From assembly GCF_014529935.1 (NCBI RefSeq), contig NZ_JACVFC010000001.1, forward strand, positions 2,914,001 to 2,978,000: a DNA stretch of 64,000 nt, read 5' to 3'. Shown piece after piece: positions 45,456 through 54,637 of the stretch (positions are counted from its first letter, which is position 1; every line of letters starts with the position of its first letter). The stretch comes from Chitinophaga qingshengii. Its GTDB lineage: Bacteria; Bacteroidota; Bacteroidia; Chitinophagales; Chitinophagaceae. The notes under the pieces are model-generated. The model was not told where the DNA came from and did not search any database. It saw only the letters and a list, made by a program, of their open reading frames with translations. Made by a program: the position numbers and the translations under genes.

Positions 45456-46244
45456 ATGTCATACCAGGACCAGGTAATTTTTATTACAGGCGCCAGCTCC
45501 GGTATAGGCCGGCAGCTGGCGCTTTTATTAGCGCAGGAGAAAGCCCGGCTGATACTCGCTGCCAGACAGCAGGAAACACTACAGGCCATACAGCAGGAAT
45601 GCCTGCAATACACCCCCTTCTGTGAGATCCTGACCATGGACATCACCGTCCCCCGACAGGTGGAAGAAGGCGCTCAGAAAGCCTGGCAATGCTATGGCCG
45701 CATAGATGTACTCATCAACAATGCCGGCGTTACCCAACGCTCCAAACTGATAGATACCCAGGTATCCGCTATCCGGCAACTCATGGAAGTGAATTTCTTC
45801 GGTCCCATGATGCTCACCAAAGCCCTGCTGCCTTATTTTCAGCAGCAACAACACGGACAAATCGTTGTCATCAGCAGTATGGCCGGCCTCATGGGCTATC
45901 CCTGGCGCTCCGGCTATAATGCCGCCAAACACGCGCTGCAAGGTTATTTCGAAACCCTGCAAACAGAACAACCCATCCCGCAACTATATACCACCATCGT
46001 TTGTCCGGGCCGTATACACACGCCCATTACCTATGCCGCCATCACGGCAGACGGTTCCCCCTTCGGCAAAATGGACCCCGGCCAGGCCCATGGCATCCCT
46101 GTAGAAAAATGCGCCCGCCGCATTATCACGGCCATGCGTAAACGAAAAAAACAAGTCCTGATCGCCCGGGAAGAAAGGATACTACTGTGGTTCAAGAGAT
46201 TCTTTCCACCCTTGTTTTATTTTATTGCCCGGAAAGGGAACTGA
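45456..46244 (+). CDS. short-chain dehydrogenase/reductase
   Basis: A 262-residue NAD(P)-dependent SDR. Motifs: TGASSGIG (residues 10-17), NNAG (about 90), catalytic serine in VISSMAG and YNAAK (about 154-158). A basic C-terminal tail (MRKRKKQVLIAREERILLWFKRFFPPLFYFIARK) ends in a hydrophobic stretch that may touch the membrane, as in DHRS7-type enzymes. It is tightly linked (3 bases) to the DUF1080 gene, so a keto-sugar substrate is possible; many SDRs act on lipids or steroids instead. Confidence 0.85.
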   Translation: MSYQDQVIFITGASSGIGRQLALLLAQEKARLILAARQQETLQAIQQECLQYTPFCEILTMDITVPRQVEEGAQKAWQCYGRIDVLINNAGVTQRSKLIDTQVSAIRQLMEVNFFGPMMLTKALLPYFQQQQHGQIVVISSMAGLMGYPWRSGYNAAKHALQGYFETLQTEQPIPQLYTTIVCPGRIHTPITYAAITADGSPFGKMDPGQAHGIPVEKCARRIITAMRKRKKQVLIAREERILLWFKRFFPPLFYFIARKGN

Positions 46245-46248
46245 AAAC

Positions 46249-46275
46249 TATTTGGTTATTTGGTTATTTGATGAA
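46249..46275. repeat. TATTTGGTT-type repeat, single arm
   Basis: Contains TATTTGGTTATTTGGTTATT followed by TGATGAAAG and is closely similar to the arms of the inverted repeat at 36269-36329. Confidence 0.5.
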
Positions 46276-46339
46276 AGTACAACTGTCTTCAATTGGCAAA
46301 GTATAACCATTCAATAGTAAACAATCGCGCGAAGCGCAT

Positions 46340-46362
46340 AAAAAAGCCTGCTTACGCAGGCT
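46340..46362 (-). terminator. intrinsic terminator of scpB
   Basis: AGCCTGC (46345-46351) pairs with GCAGGCT (46356-46362) around TTAC; on the minus strand the stem is followed by a T-run. Confidence 0.8.
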
Positions 46363-46368
46363 GTTATG

Positions 46369-47409
46369 TTAGTCTTTTTTATCAGTATCTTCGCCGGTTG
46401 CACTTCCATCTTCATCTTCATCTTCTTCCATTGAAGATTCATCCTCCGTGGACGGTTCATCATCTTCCGAAGGTAGTTCCATAGCATCTTCCACCATGCC
46501 ATCAGGATCTTCGTCTGCGTGTTCGTCTATATCGTCAGGCTCTTCAGCCGGTTCTTCTTCGGGACCGGGAGCGGAAGCCTCGGGAGTGGCTGCATCTTCC
46601 GGCGCAGGGGCTTCCTCGGTGGTATCTTCTTCCTCTTCCACGTAGGTATCGAAAGCGATGCTTTCATCATCGGGTTCTGCATCTTCATCTTCCGCGGCTG
46701 GCACTTCCGGGGTTTCCAGTTTTTCCAGTTCGTGGTCGGGGTCCAGCAGTTCGCCATCTTCGGAGACCATCATGGAGTGATTGGTTTCCGGTGTTTGGGC
46801 AGTTTCACCCCGGCCGATAGTGGCGGTATCATCGTTGATGAGGGTGGGTTGCACCAGCTCTTCTTCAAACAGTTCCTTGAGTTTGGGCAGATCAGCCGCG
46901 GAGTTGATGCCGAAATAGTCCATAAAGGAACGGGAAACGGTGTACAGAAGCGGTTTACCGGGCAGGTCTTCACTGCGGCCGGAAATCACGATCAGTTCTT
47001 TTTCCAGCAGTTTCTGAATAGAATAATCGGTACTTACCCCGCGAATGTATTCGATTTCACCTTTGGAGATAGGTTGACGGTAGGCGATGATAGCCAATGT
47101 TTCGAGGGCGGCAGTAGACAGGCGTTTGAGGAATTTATCACCATTGAGCTGGGCAACGGTCTGATAATATTCCTTTTTGGTCATGAACTGGTAGCCGCCG
47201 CCGCTGCTTCTGATCTCGAAGGCATAAAATTCGGAGCTGTATTTCTCCCTGATCGCTTCCATGGCTGCTTCTACCTGCTCCAGTGTGGCGCGGTCTTCCA
47301 GGAATGCCAGCGCGTTATTGAGCAACTCCACTATTTCCAGCAGGGGTAAGGGCCGATCGGCTGCAAAAATTAGTGCTTCCACATGTGGGATGAGCTGTGA
47401 TATTTCCAT
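46369..47409 (-). CDS. scpB: segregation and condensation protein ScpB with long acidic tail
   Basis: A 346-residue protein. Residues 1-190 are ScpB with its paired winged helices (LIPHVEALIFAADRPLPLLEIVELL, FLKRLSTAALETLAIIAYRQPISK, RGVSTDYSIQKLLEKELI, LLYTVSRSFMDYFGI). With ScpA and SMC it forms the bacterial condensin for chromosome segregation. Residues about 215-346 are an extreme acidic tail of E, D, P and A runs (EDEDAEPDDES, EEEEDTTEEAP, SSMEEDEDEDG), far longer than usual for the family and likely disordered. Such tails vary in Bacteroidota. scpA is not in the window. Confidence 0.92.
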   Translation of the reverse strand: MEISQLIPHVEALIFAADRPLPLLEIVELLNNALAFLEDRATLEQVEAAMEAIREKYSSEFYAFEIRSSGGGYQFMTKKEYYQTVAQLNGDKFLKRLSTAALETLAIIAYRQPISKGEIEYIRGVSTDYSIQKLLEKELIVISGRSEDLPGKPLLYTVSRSFMDYFGINSAADLPKLKELFEEELVQPTLINDDTATIGRGETAQTPETNHSMMVSEDGELLDPDHELEKLETPEVPAAEDEDAEPDDESIAFDTYVEEEEDTTEEAPAPEDAATPEASAPGPEEEPAEEPDDIDEHADEDPDGMVEDAMELPSEDDEPSTEDESSMEEDEDEDGSATGEDTDKKD

Positions 47410-47433
47410 GTTGCTATCAGAAGTGTGAATGAC

Positions 47434-47470
47434 AAAAAAAGGTCAAAGACCGAAAATACAGTCTTTGACC
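47434..47470 (-). terminator. intrinsic terminator of atpG
   Basis: GGTCAAAGAC (47441-47450) pairs with GTCTTTGACC (47461-47470); read leftward it is followed by seven Ts. Confidence 0.9.
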
Positions 47471-47513
47471 CTAATCTGAAAATATTTCAATATTCAGTGT
47501 TGACGTAGTGTTA

Positions 47514-48398
47514 TCAACCTGCCAGTGCAGCAGCACCGCTCACGATTTCAGTCAGCTCGGTGGTGATGGCAGCCTGACGGGCGCGGTTGTAAGAGATTTT
47601 CAGGGTACGCAGCAGTTCCTGAGCGTTTTCAGTAGCTTTATCCATGGCTGTCATACGGGCGCCATGCTCAGAAGCATGGGTGTCCAGTACCGCTTTAAAG
47701 AACTGGGTGTTCAGGATTTTCGGCATCAGCTCGGAGATCAGTACCTCTTTCTGTGGTTCGAAGATAAAGTCAGCTTTCAGGTTGCTGTCTTCCTTGTTTT
47801 CCACTTTTGCGATTGGCAGGAACTGTTCAGATACAAACACCTGGGTAGCAGCATTTTTGAATTCGCTGTAAATGATGTCTACTGCATCGTAAGTACCGTC
47901 GATAAAACCATTCAGTGCTACGGAAGCGGCGTCTTTTACGTTTTCGAAAGTAAGACTGCCGAACAGCTGCCAGTATTTGTCGATTACTTTATAACCGTTC
48001 TGGGCAAAATGCTCGTAGCCTTTTTTACCGATAGGCAGTATCTCTACTTTACCCTGTTCAAACTGCTCCTGGTATTTATCACGGATCACGCGTTTGGCAG
48101 TTTTGATCAGGTTGGAGTTGAAGGCTCCGCACAGACCTCTGTCGGAAGTAATTACCACAATCAGTACTTTTTCAACCTCACGTTGTGCAGCCAGGGGAGT
48201 GTTGATATTGCCTTCGCTGTTGGAAACAATATTCTGCAACATTTCCTGGAGTTTCAAGGCGTACGGACGCATCAGTAAGATGGCATCCTGTGCACGTCTT
48301 AATTTAGCAGCACTTACCATTTTCATGGCTTTGGTGATCTGCTGACCAGATTGAATAGATTTGATTCGGTTACGAACTTCTTTAAGCTGTCCGGACAT
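47514..48398 (-). CDS. atpG: ATP synthase F1 gamma subunit
   Basis: A 294-residue rotor-stalk protein. The N-terminal helix LKEVRNRIKSIQSGQQITKAMKMVSAAKLRRAQ and the C-terminal helix HGARMTAMDKATENAQELLRTLKISYNRARQAAITTELTEIV are the two coiled-coil strands that turn inside the alpha/beta ring, and VITSDRGLCGAFN marks the Rossmann-like part. Length fits. No other atp gene is near, so the F-ATPase genes are not in a single operon. Its own promoter is at 48475-48505. Confidence 0.96.
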   Translation of the reverse strand: MSGQLKEVRNRIKSIQSGQQITKAMKMVSAAKLRRAQDAILLMRPYALKLQEMLQNIVSNSEGNINTPLAAQREVEKVLIVVITSDRGLCGAFNSNLIKTAKRVIRDKYQEQFEQGKVEILPIGKKGYEHFAQNGYKVIDKYWQLFGSLTFENVKDAASVALNGFIDGTYDAVDIIYSEFKNAATQVFVSEQFLPIAKVENKEDSNLKADFIFEPQKEVLISELMPKILNTQFFKAVLDTHASEHGARMTAMDKATENAQELLRTLKISYNRARQAAITTELTEIVSGAAALAG

Positions 48399-48474
48399 AT
48401 ATTTTAATCAATTACGAATGACAAATTACTTTGACGATCATGCATCCAGGCAGTTGATTTCCTGAATTTGGCTG

Positions 48475-48505
48475 CAAAGGTAAGCAATGAAGGTATAATT
48501 TGAAA
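48475..48505 (-). promoter_or_regulatory. promoter of atpG
   Basis: On the minus strand TTTC (48505-48502) and TACCTTTG (48482-48475, full TAnnTTTG match) have a 19-base spacer. The leader is about 70 bases. Confidence 0.65.
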
Positions 48506-48574
48506 ATCCGTTAAAGAGATAATTAAATCTTTCTTTTAACGATTAAAAATCAATTAAATACAAAAAAATTAAAA

Positions 48575-49156
48575 TTACAATGTAATGGTAGTGCCCAGTA
48601 CCTGCAGAAATGCCGCAATCCATTGTGGATGGGCTGGCCATGCCGGCGCCGTTACCAGTTTACCATCTACTACGGCTTCTGTTACATTAACAGATACATA
48701 GGTGCCACCGGCAGCAGTTACCTCCGGCGCTACAGCCGGATAAGCCGTTAGTTTTTTACCCCGTACCACATCTGCCGCAGTCAAAATCTGGATACCATGA
48801 CATACCGCAGCTACCGGTTTATCTTCCAGGAAAAAATGCCGCGTCAGCTCAATCACGTTTTTATTGAGGCGCAGATATTCCGGCGCACGACCACCGGCAA
48901 TCACCAGCGCATCGTAGTCAGCTCCGGCCACATCCGCAAAAGAGGCATTCAGCACAAAACCATGACCCGGTTTCTCCGTATAGGTCTGATCTCCTTCAAA
49001 ATCATGAATGGCGGTCTTAATCTTATCACCGGCAGCCTTATCAGGACATACCGCGTGTACTTCATGCCCAATCATTTGCAACATCTGGAAAGGGACCATG
49101 GTTTCATAGTCTTCCGCAAAATCTCCCGTCAGTAATAAAATCTTCTTCTGTGCCAT
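48575..49156 (-). CDS. DJ-1/PfpI family protein
   Basis: A 193-residue protein of the DJ-1/PfpI superfamily. The nucleophile elbow is VAAVCHG with Cys119, and the opening [15 protein letters not shown] contains the conserved glutamate that sits beside the cysteine. Relatives act as glyoxalases, deglycases or stress proteins; the sequence does not tell which. I start at 49156 (MAQKKILLL); the frame continues 8 residues upstream. It lies downstream of the second SusC/SusD unit but behind a terminator. Confidence 0.85.
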   Translation of the reverse strand: MAQKKILLLTGDFAEDYETMVPFQMLQMIGHEVHAVCPDKAAGDKIKTAIHDFEGDQTYTEKPGHGFVLNASFADVAGADYDALVIAGGRAPEYLRLNKNVIELTRHFFLEDKPVAAVCHGIQILTAADVVRGKKLTAYPAVAPEVTAAGGTYVSVNVTEAVVDGKLVTAPAWPAHPQWIAAFLQVLGTTITL

Positions 49157-49204
49157 ATATTGTTTTTTTAATTGCTTCAATATACATAAAAAACGGGATA
49201 AAAG

Positions 49205-49237
49205 CAGTCGCGCCGGACGTTTTGCCCGGCGCGACTG
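49205..49237 (-). terminator. intrinsic terminator of the second SusC/SusD operon
   Basis: CAGTCGCGCCGG (49205-49216) pairs perfectly with CCGGCGCGACTG (49226-49237); read leftward it is followed by CTTTTAT. Confidence 0.8.
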
Positions 49238-49248
49238 TTAAGAAATAA

Positions 49249-50871
49249 TTAATACCCCGGATTTTGCGGGAAAGGCGTCGATGACCGGTCTATCTGGTCC
49301 TGCGGAATAGGCCGCAGCAGATGATGGGCATCGATATTGACAGCTGCCTGCGGGTTGTGTTTGCGGACTCTTTCCAGCAATTTGCCCGTCCGTTTCAGGT
49401 CAAACCAGGCCAGTTGCTCTCCTACCAGTTCCCGGCTTCTTTCATCGAGCAGGAAATCGATGTTGATAGCAGATGCGGATACCTGCATCGCCAGCTGATT
49501 GGCCTGTGTTTCGGCCGGTGTAGTCCCCTGACGGGCGGCTCTCATCCGCACTACGTTCACCATATCGGCCGCGCCCTGGGTGTTACCCAGCTTATATAGG
49601 GCTTCGGCTGCAATGAGGTAGGTTTCTGCCAGGCGGAAGGCGATAAAAGGTCTTACACCGGAAGCCTGGTTGTCCGGCCGCTGGGCATCGGCGAACTTAT
49701 TCAGCGAAGGGTACAGTTTCTCTGTGTATTTATCGGAACCTACCAGCAGATAGTGTTTGCTGCTCACTTCGGCAGGTGTTACCGGCCGGCCAGGCATATA
49801 CACCGCGGTATCGCCCAGGTTCATCACCCAGGGCGTGGTAACCGGTTTATTCACAAACCAGACAGTGGTAAACCATTTCTCGTAACGGGTATCATACACC
49901 CGCTCCTTGTAAAGGGTATCGAGCAGGAAAGCGGTAGGACGGAAACGTTTCCAGGGTGTGCCGTTGGGCAGGTCGCGCTGCATACCGTTCAATACATCGT
50001 ACTGCATCAGGAAAAAGCGGCAGGCATTGTTATCCGGCGACGCATACAGCGGGTCGGTGGTGTACTGTGCGGCGAAAATGGTTTCGGTATTGTTTTCATT
50101 GCCTTGTGCCCACACTTTAGCCGGATCGTCCAGTAGTTTAAAACCGTAGTTTTTGATCACGCCTTCGGCGAATTTATCTGCATTGGCATAATCATCCGGC
50201 TGCGCATCGGGCGAAGAAGCACGGGTGAGGTATACCCTGGCCAACAGGTGCTCCGCAGCGGGTTTGGTGGCACGGCCCCAGTCGGACTGCGTAGGCGGCA
50301 GGTACTGCGCCGCTTTGGTCAGATCATCGATGATGGTTTCATATACCTTTTTGGTACTATCACGTGTAGCGGCAGTGTTAATTTCCTTGTTTTCGTGTAT
50401 CCGTATGGGTATGTTGCCAAACGTCTGCATCAACAGGAAATGATAATGCGCCCGGCAAAACAGCGCTTCTCCCACGCCTTTCACCCTGCTGGCCGAATCC
50501 AGGTCTGCCACCTGGCCGGCGCGGTCTACGACTACGTTACAGTTGTTGATGGATTGATACAATCCGTTCCACAGTTCTTTTACATGGTCGTAACGGGCAT
50601 CCAGCTGCGGCGTATACTGATTGGCAAACTTAAAGTTACCATCGGAACCATTGGTGTAGGTATCTATGCCTACATCGGTGAGGGTCATCCCTCTTTCTGT
50701 ACTATAGAAAATACGCATACCGGCGTAACCGGCGTTGACAGCGGTATTGAAGCCATTACGGGTATTATAAAAATCATCGGTCGGATTGGTGACAACCTTC
50801 TCGTCCAGCATCTTGTTACATCCCGAGCCTGCGATTCCTACCAATGCTATTGCCCACAAAATATTTTTCAT
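49249..50871 (-). CDS. SusD/RagB-type surface glycan-binding lipoprotein, second locus
   Basis: A 540-residue lipoprotein with signal MKNILWAIALVGIAGSGC and acceptor cysteine near residue 18, then the SusD start NKMLDEKVVTNPTDDFY. The C-terminal signatures RPFIAFRLAETYLIAAEALYK and ASAINIDFLLDERSRELVGEQ and the end HLLRPIPQDQIDRSS match the family. It resembles the SusD at 16602 in several of the same segments, suggesting a related substrate or a paralog. It follows SusC by 25 bases. Confidence 0.95.
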   Translation of the reverse strand: MKNILWAIALVGIAGSGCNKMLDEKVVTNPTDDFYNTRNGFNTAVNAGYAGMRIFYSTERGMTLTDVGIDTYTNGSDGNFKFANQYTPQLDARYDHVKELWNGLYQSINNCNVVVDRAGQVADLDSASRVKGVGEALFCRAHYHFLLMQTFGNIPIRIHENKEINTAATRDSTKKVYETIIDDLTKAAQYLPPTQSDWGRATKPAAEHLLARVYLTRASSPDAQPDDYANADKFAEGVIKNYGFKLLDDPAKVWAQGNENNTETIFAAQYTTDPLYASPDNNACRFFLMQYDVLNGMQRDLPNGTPWKRFRPTAFLLDTLYKERVYDTRYEKWFTTVWFVNKPVTTPWVMNLGDTAVYMPGRPVTPAEVSSKHYLLVGSDKYTEKLYPSLNKFADAQRPDNQASGVRPFIAFRLAETYLIAAEALYKLGNTQGAADMVNVVRMRAARQGTTPAETQANQLAMQVSASAINIDFLLDERSRELVGEQLAWFDLKRTGKLLERVRKHNPQAAVNIDAHHLLRPIPQDQIDRSSTPFPQNPGY

Positions 50872-50896
50872 GATGAATGTTTTTGATTAAAAAAAA

Positions 50897-53800
50897 CTAG
50901 AACCGTGCATTTATGCCAAACTGTAACATCCAGGTGGCGGGTGCGTCTATACCAATTACGTTCACATCTTCCGGGTCTACTCCTTTGTATTTCTGCCGGT
51001 AAGGCGCCAGGATGAGCGGTTGTTTTACGCTTACGTTAAAGCGCAGATCCTGCATCTGCATACGTTTGACAGTAGCTTCCGGCAATGCATAGGAAAGAGA
51101 GATATTCCGGATCTTAAAGAAGGAAGCATCGAAATAGCTGAGTGACTGATAGTTCACCGGTCTTTCCTGGTTGGCATTAGGCCGTGGGAAATCGTTTGTC
51201 GGATTGGAAGGTGTCCAGTAGTTAACGTTCAGGTTATTGAAGCGGCCAAACAGGGTATTGGTGTTTTGGTAGAAATCACTTTTGATCATACCACCTACAC
51301 GGGCAAAGGCCACCACTGACAGTTCAAAGTTTTTATAAGAGAAGCGTTGCGTCATACCGGCTGTCCAGTCCGGCTGCGGGGTACCCAGTATTTTACGGTC
51401 GCTGGCATCGATTTTACCATCGCCGTTGGTATCTTCTACCTTAATTTCTCCGGGGTTCGGCTTGAACTGTAATCCATCGGTTTTATCATTCGTTTGCCAG
51501 ATGCCGATTTTATTGTAGTCGTAATACACATAGGTAGGCTGTCCCACAAACCATGCGTTCCCGATATCGGCTTGTTTGCCGTCCATCAGCTCCAGGATTT
51601 TAGAGCGGTTACGGGAGAAGTTAACGTCCATCGTCCAGTTGAAACCTTTGGGATTATCGATGATAATACCGGACAAACCCAGTTCCCAGCCGGTATTGCT
51701 GGTAGCGCCCACGTTTTGCAGTACGCTGTTGAAACCATTACTGAAAGGCAACAGGAAAGGCATCAGCAGATCCGTGGTTTTCTGTTTATAAAAATCTACG
51801 GTACCGGTTAAACGATCTTTGAAGAATCCGAAATCCAGCCCTGCATCAAAGGAGGTAGTAGTTTCCCAGGTGAGGTTAGGATTGCGCAGTAACAGCGGCG
51901 TATATCCCAGAACGCCTTTCCCGCCGAAGGAATAGGGGATGCGGGACAACAGGCCCTGTGTAACATAAGGGTCTATACCGGTATTGCCTATACGACCGTA
52001 GCTGGCACGCAGTTTCAGGTGGTTGATATTCCGGCTTTCTTTCAGGAACTGCTCACCGGTGATATTCCAGGCGGCAGCCACAGAAGGAAAGTATCCCCAT
52101 TTATGGCCGGATGCGAAGCGGGAAGATCCGTCGGCACGCAGGGTAAGGGTCACCAGGTAGCGGTCATCGTAACCGTAGTTCAGTCGGCCCATGTAAGAGA
52201 GGATAGTCCAGGTACCGAGACTGCTGCCTACGCCGGTCACATTCATGGCATTGCTCAGGTTGTAGTACTCCTGTGATTCTACCAGTACGCCGCGTACATT
52301 GGCGGTGGAGCTGTCACCACGTTGCCTTTGCACACTGTATAAGCCGGTAAAACCGATATTGTGTTTTTTGTTGAATGTTTTATTGTAGGTGAGGATATTT
52401 TCCACTGTATATGCAATCGTTTCACCGCTGGTTTTGGACGCAGTAGCATCGCCTCCGCCAATCAGCAGGTCAAAGTTCTTTTTGCCCTGGAACAGGCCGT
52501 AGTTGTATTGCGAGATATCCGGGCCAACGTTCAGGCGGTATTTGAGTCCGTCGGTAATTTCCACTTCTCCATACAAACTGGTGAAAAGACGAAAACGTTT
52601 GCGGTTTTCCACACGCGTACCATCTACATAATCCAGCAAAGGATTGGGCAGGTTACTGTCTCCGTTAGGGAAAGTGATGAGGTTCCCTTTATCATCATAA
52701 GGGGATGTAATGGGCAGCATACGGAGGGCATTGTTGATACCGTTATAGGTTTCGCCTTTGCGGTTGCTGTAGGATGCCAGCACGGTAGCGCCCACTTTCA
52801 CGCGGGAACCGATCATCTGGTCCAGGCTGATGTTGATATTATACCGCTCGTAGCCTTGCAGTTTCAATACGCCCTGATCTTTGAAGTAACCCAGACCGAT
52901 CGCATATTTTGTTTTCTCAGTGCCGCCATTAACACCCAGGGAGTGATTGGTTTGATAGCCGGTAGACAGCATCAGTTTCTGCCAGTCGGTGTTGGTACCT
53001 TTCTTAATACCCTCATATTCCAGCGGCACGAAGATGGCTTTATCCGAAGCGTCGGGGTCGGCGTCGTTGTATTTGCCGATAGTACGATTTGCTTCCCGGC
53101 GCATTTCCGCAAACTGGGCGCCGTTCATCAGATCTGTTTGACCGAGGTTTTTCACCATGCCGTAGGAGCCAGAATAGCTTACCACCGGCCGGCCGGCTTT
53201 ACCACGGGTAGTGGTGATAAGTACCACGCCGTTAGCGCCGCGGGAACCGTAGATAGCGGTAGCAGAGGCATCTTTCAGGATATCCATGGATTGGATGGTA
53301 CCCGGACCGATATCGTTAAGGCTGCCGGAGTAAGGAATCCCATCTATTACATAGAGCGGGTCGTTGCTGGCCTGCAGGGAGCGGGTACCACGGATGCGCA
53401 CGGTAGGCTCATCGCCGGGTTTTGCGCTGTTGCTGACTACATCCACACCCGGTGTGCGGCCTTGTAATGCTTGCTGCGCGTTGGTGACCGGTACCTCCTG
53501 GATAGCTTTGCCGCTGACAGAAGCGATAGACCCCGTCACATCTTTCTTCTTTTGCTGACCGTAGCCCACCACCACTACTTCATCCAGTTTTTTCTGGTCT
53601 TCTTCCAGGGTGATGCTCACCACGCCACGGCCACCAACAGGTTCCTCATGCCGGATATACCCGATAAAAGAGAAGACCAGTACCGCATTGGCAGCGTTGG
53701 GCACCTGTAATTTAAAATGTCCGTTGGGATCGGTTTGTGTACCGGCAGTACCACCTTTTATCGCTACCGTCACACCTACCAGGGGAGTTTTATCTTTGGC

Positions 53801-53899
53801 GAGTACATTACCCTCCACCTGTTTCGATTGTGCCTGAGTGAGCTGATGGCATAGCAGCAGGCATAGCGCTGCAAAACATAAGCGTGAAATCCTATTCAT
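50897..53899 (-). CDS. SusC/RagA-type TonB-dependent outer-membrane transporter, second locus
   Basis: A 1000-residue importer: signal peptide (to about LTQAQ, residue 24), carboxypeptidase-D-like domain (VEGNVLAKDKTPLVGVTVAI), TonB-box region KLDEVVVVGYGQQKKKDVTG, plug (VRIRGTRSLQASNDPLYVIDG, ASATAIYGSRGANGVVLI) and a long barrel ending in WMLQFGINARF. Plug and C-terminal segments are near-identical in pattern to the SusC at 13475. A LacI-like operator overlaps its predicted promoter. Import of sugars for the neighbouring DUF1080 and oxidoreductase genes is likely. Confidence 0.95.
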   Translation of the reverse strand: MNRISRLCFAALCLLLCHQLTQAQSKQVEGNVLAKDKTPLVGVTVAIKGGTAGTQTDPNGHFKLQVPNAANAVLVFSFIGYIRHEEPVGGRGVVSITLEEDQKKLDEVVVVGYGQQKKKDVTGSIASVSGKAIQEVPVTNAQQALQGRTPGVDVVSNSAKPGDEPTVRIRGTRSLQASNDPLYVIDGIPYSGSLNDIGPGTIQSMDILKDASATAIYGSRGANGVVLITTTRGKAGRPVVSYSGSYGMVKNLGQTDLMNGAQFAEMRREANRTIGKYNDADPDASDKAIFVPLEYEGIKKGTNTDWQKLMLSTGYQTNHSLGVNGGTEKTKYAIGLGYFKDQGVLKLQGYERYNINISLDQMIGSRVKVGATVLASYSNRKGETYNGINNALRMLPITSPYDDKGNLITFPNGDSNLPNPLLDYVDGTRVENRKRFRLFTSLYGEVEITDGLKYRLNVGPDISQYNYGLFQGKKNFDLLIGGGDATASKTSGETIAYTVENILTYNKTFNKKHNIGFTGLYSVQRQRGDSSTANVRGVLVESQEYYNLSNAMNVTGVGSSLGTWTILSYMGRLNYGYDDRYLVTLTLRADGSSRFASGHKWGYFPSVAAAWNITGEQFLKESRNINHLKLRASYGRIGNTGIDPYVTQGLLSRIPYSFGGKGVLGYTPLLLRNPNLTWETTTSFDAGLDFGFFKDRLTGTVDFYKQKTTDLLMPFLLPFSNGFNSVLQNVGATSNTGWELGLSGIIIDNPKGFNWTMDVNFSRNRSKILELMDGKQADIGNAWFVGQPTYVYYDYNKIGIWQTNDKTDGLQFKPNPGEIKVEDTNGDGKIDASDRKILGTPQPDWTAGMTQRFSYKNFELSVVAFARVGGMIKSDFYQNTNTLFGRFNNLNVNYWTPSNPTNDFPRPNANQERPVNYQSLSYFDASFFKIRNISLSYALPEATVKRMQMQDLRFNVSVKQPLILAPYRQKYKGVDPEDVNVIGIDAPATWMLQFGINARF

Positions 53900-53949
53900 A
53901 ACGTTATCAGTTTTTCAAAAATGGTAATTGGGCTACAACTTATCCAGCT

Positions 53950-53978
53950 CAAAATAATAATTATTTGCAGAGATGCAA
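53950..53978 (-). promoter_or_regulatory. promoter of the second SusC/SusD operon
   Basis: On the minus strand TTTG (53978-53975) lies inside the operator and is followed after 18 bases by TATTTTG (53956-53950). A bound repressor would block the -33 element. Confidence 0.5.
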
Positions 53979-53987
53979 ACGATTGCA
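53974..53987 (-). promoter_or_regulatory. LacI-family-like operator, copy 3
   Basis: TGCAAACGATTGCA (plus strand), identical to copy 2 at 8952. It sits 75 bases before the SusC start and overlaps the predicted -33 element. Confidence 0.65.
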
Positions 53988-54151
53988 ATAAAGGATTGCG
54001 ATTTTTTTGCCGGTTTGAAACGCTGAGGCTGTGAAAAGTACTGATAACAAACAGGATACGGAGTTTCCGGATAGAAATTCTTTAAGCAGGAAGATTAACG
54101 ATCATTTTTTGAAAGATGAGCCATGATAAGGGAGATGTTTATATTGCGCTT

Positions 54152-54523
54152 ATGTTACGACCAATCGACAATTATTTTTTACAACAACCGGAGCCACTCA
54201 GGAGCTGCCTGGAATTCATGCGGGCCTACCTGCTGAAAGCAGATAAATGTTTAACGGAGAACTGGAAATACGGTATGCCGATGTATTATTACAATGGTAA
54301 AATGTGTTGTTATTTGTGGGTCCATAAAAAATACGGACAGCCTTACCTGGGCATAGTGGAAGGAAATAAAATCGATCATCCTGATTTATTAACCGAAAAA
54401 AGGGCCCGGATGAAAATATTATTACTGGACCCCGAACAGGACCTACCGATGAAAAAGATCCGGCTAATTTTAAAACAAGTGTTCGCTTTGTATAAGCACG
54501 TAAAAAAGCCGGGGAAAAAGTGA
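54152..54523 (+). CDS. DUF1801 family protein
   Basis: About 123 residues: MLRPIDNYFLQQPEPLRSCL is the typical DUF1801 opening, followed by AYLLKADKCLTENWKYGMPMYYYNGKMCCYL and a C-terminal DLPMKKIRLILKQVFALYKH. DUF1801 (YdhG-like) proteins are small cytoplasmic proteins of uncertain function. I prefer the start at 54152 because the family starts there; an in-frame ATG at 54116 would add 12 residues. It lies in the opposite direction to SusC, before the double DUF1080 gene. Confidence 0.75.
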   Translation: MLRPIDNYFLQQPEPLRSCLEFMRAYLLKADKCLTENWKYGMPMYYYNGKMCCYLWVHKKYGQPYLGIVEGNKIDHPDLLTEKRARMKILLLDPEQDLPMKKIRLILKQVFALYKHVKKPGKK

Positions 54524-54574
54524 TTTTTTCAAAAAACCGGCTCAACCATACCCACTTTTGAAATTTTTTTCTTT

Positions 54575-54588
54575 TGCAATCGGTTGTA
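54575..54588 (+). promoter_or_regulatory. LacI-family-like operator, copy 4 (degenerate)
   Basis: TGCAATCGGTTGTA differs from the core at two positions. Its right half holds the TTG (54584-54586) of a promoter whose -7 box is TATTTTG (54607-54613), the same overlap seen at copy 3. Confidence 0.5.
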
Positions 54589-54613
54589 AAAATCAAATTC
54601 ATTGATTATTTTG
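54584..54613 (+). promoter_or_regulatory. promoter of the double DUF1080 gene
   Basis: TTG (54584-54586) and TATTTTG (54607-54613) are 20 bases apart; the -7 box is one base short of TAnnTTTG. The transcript would start about 20 bases before the ATG at 54638. Confidence 0.45.
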
Positions 54614-54637
54614 ACATCCTCATTCCGGTATAAAGTT

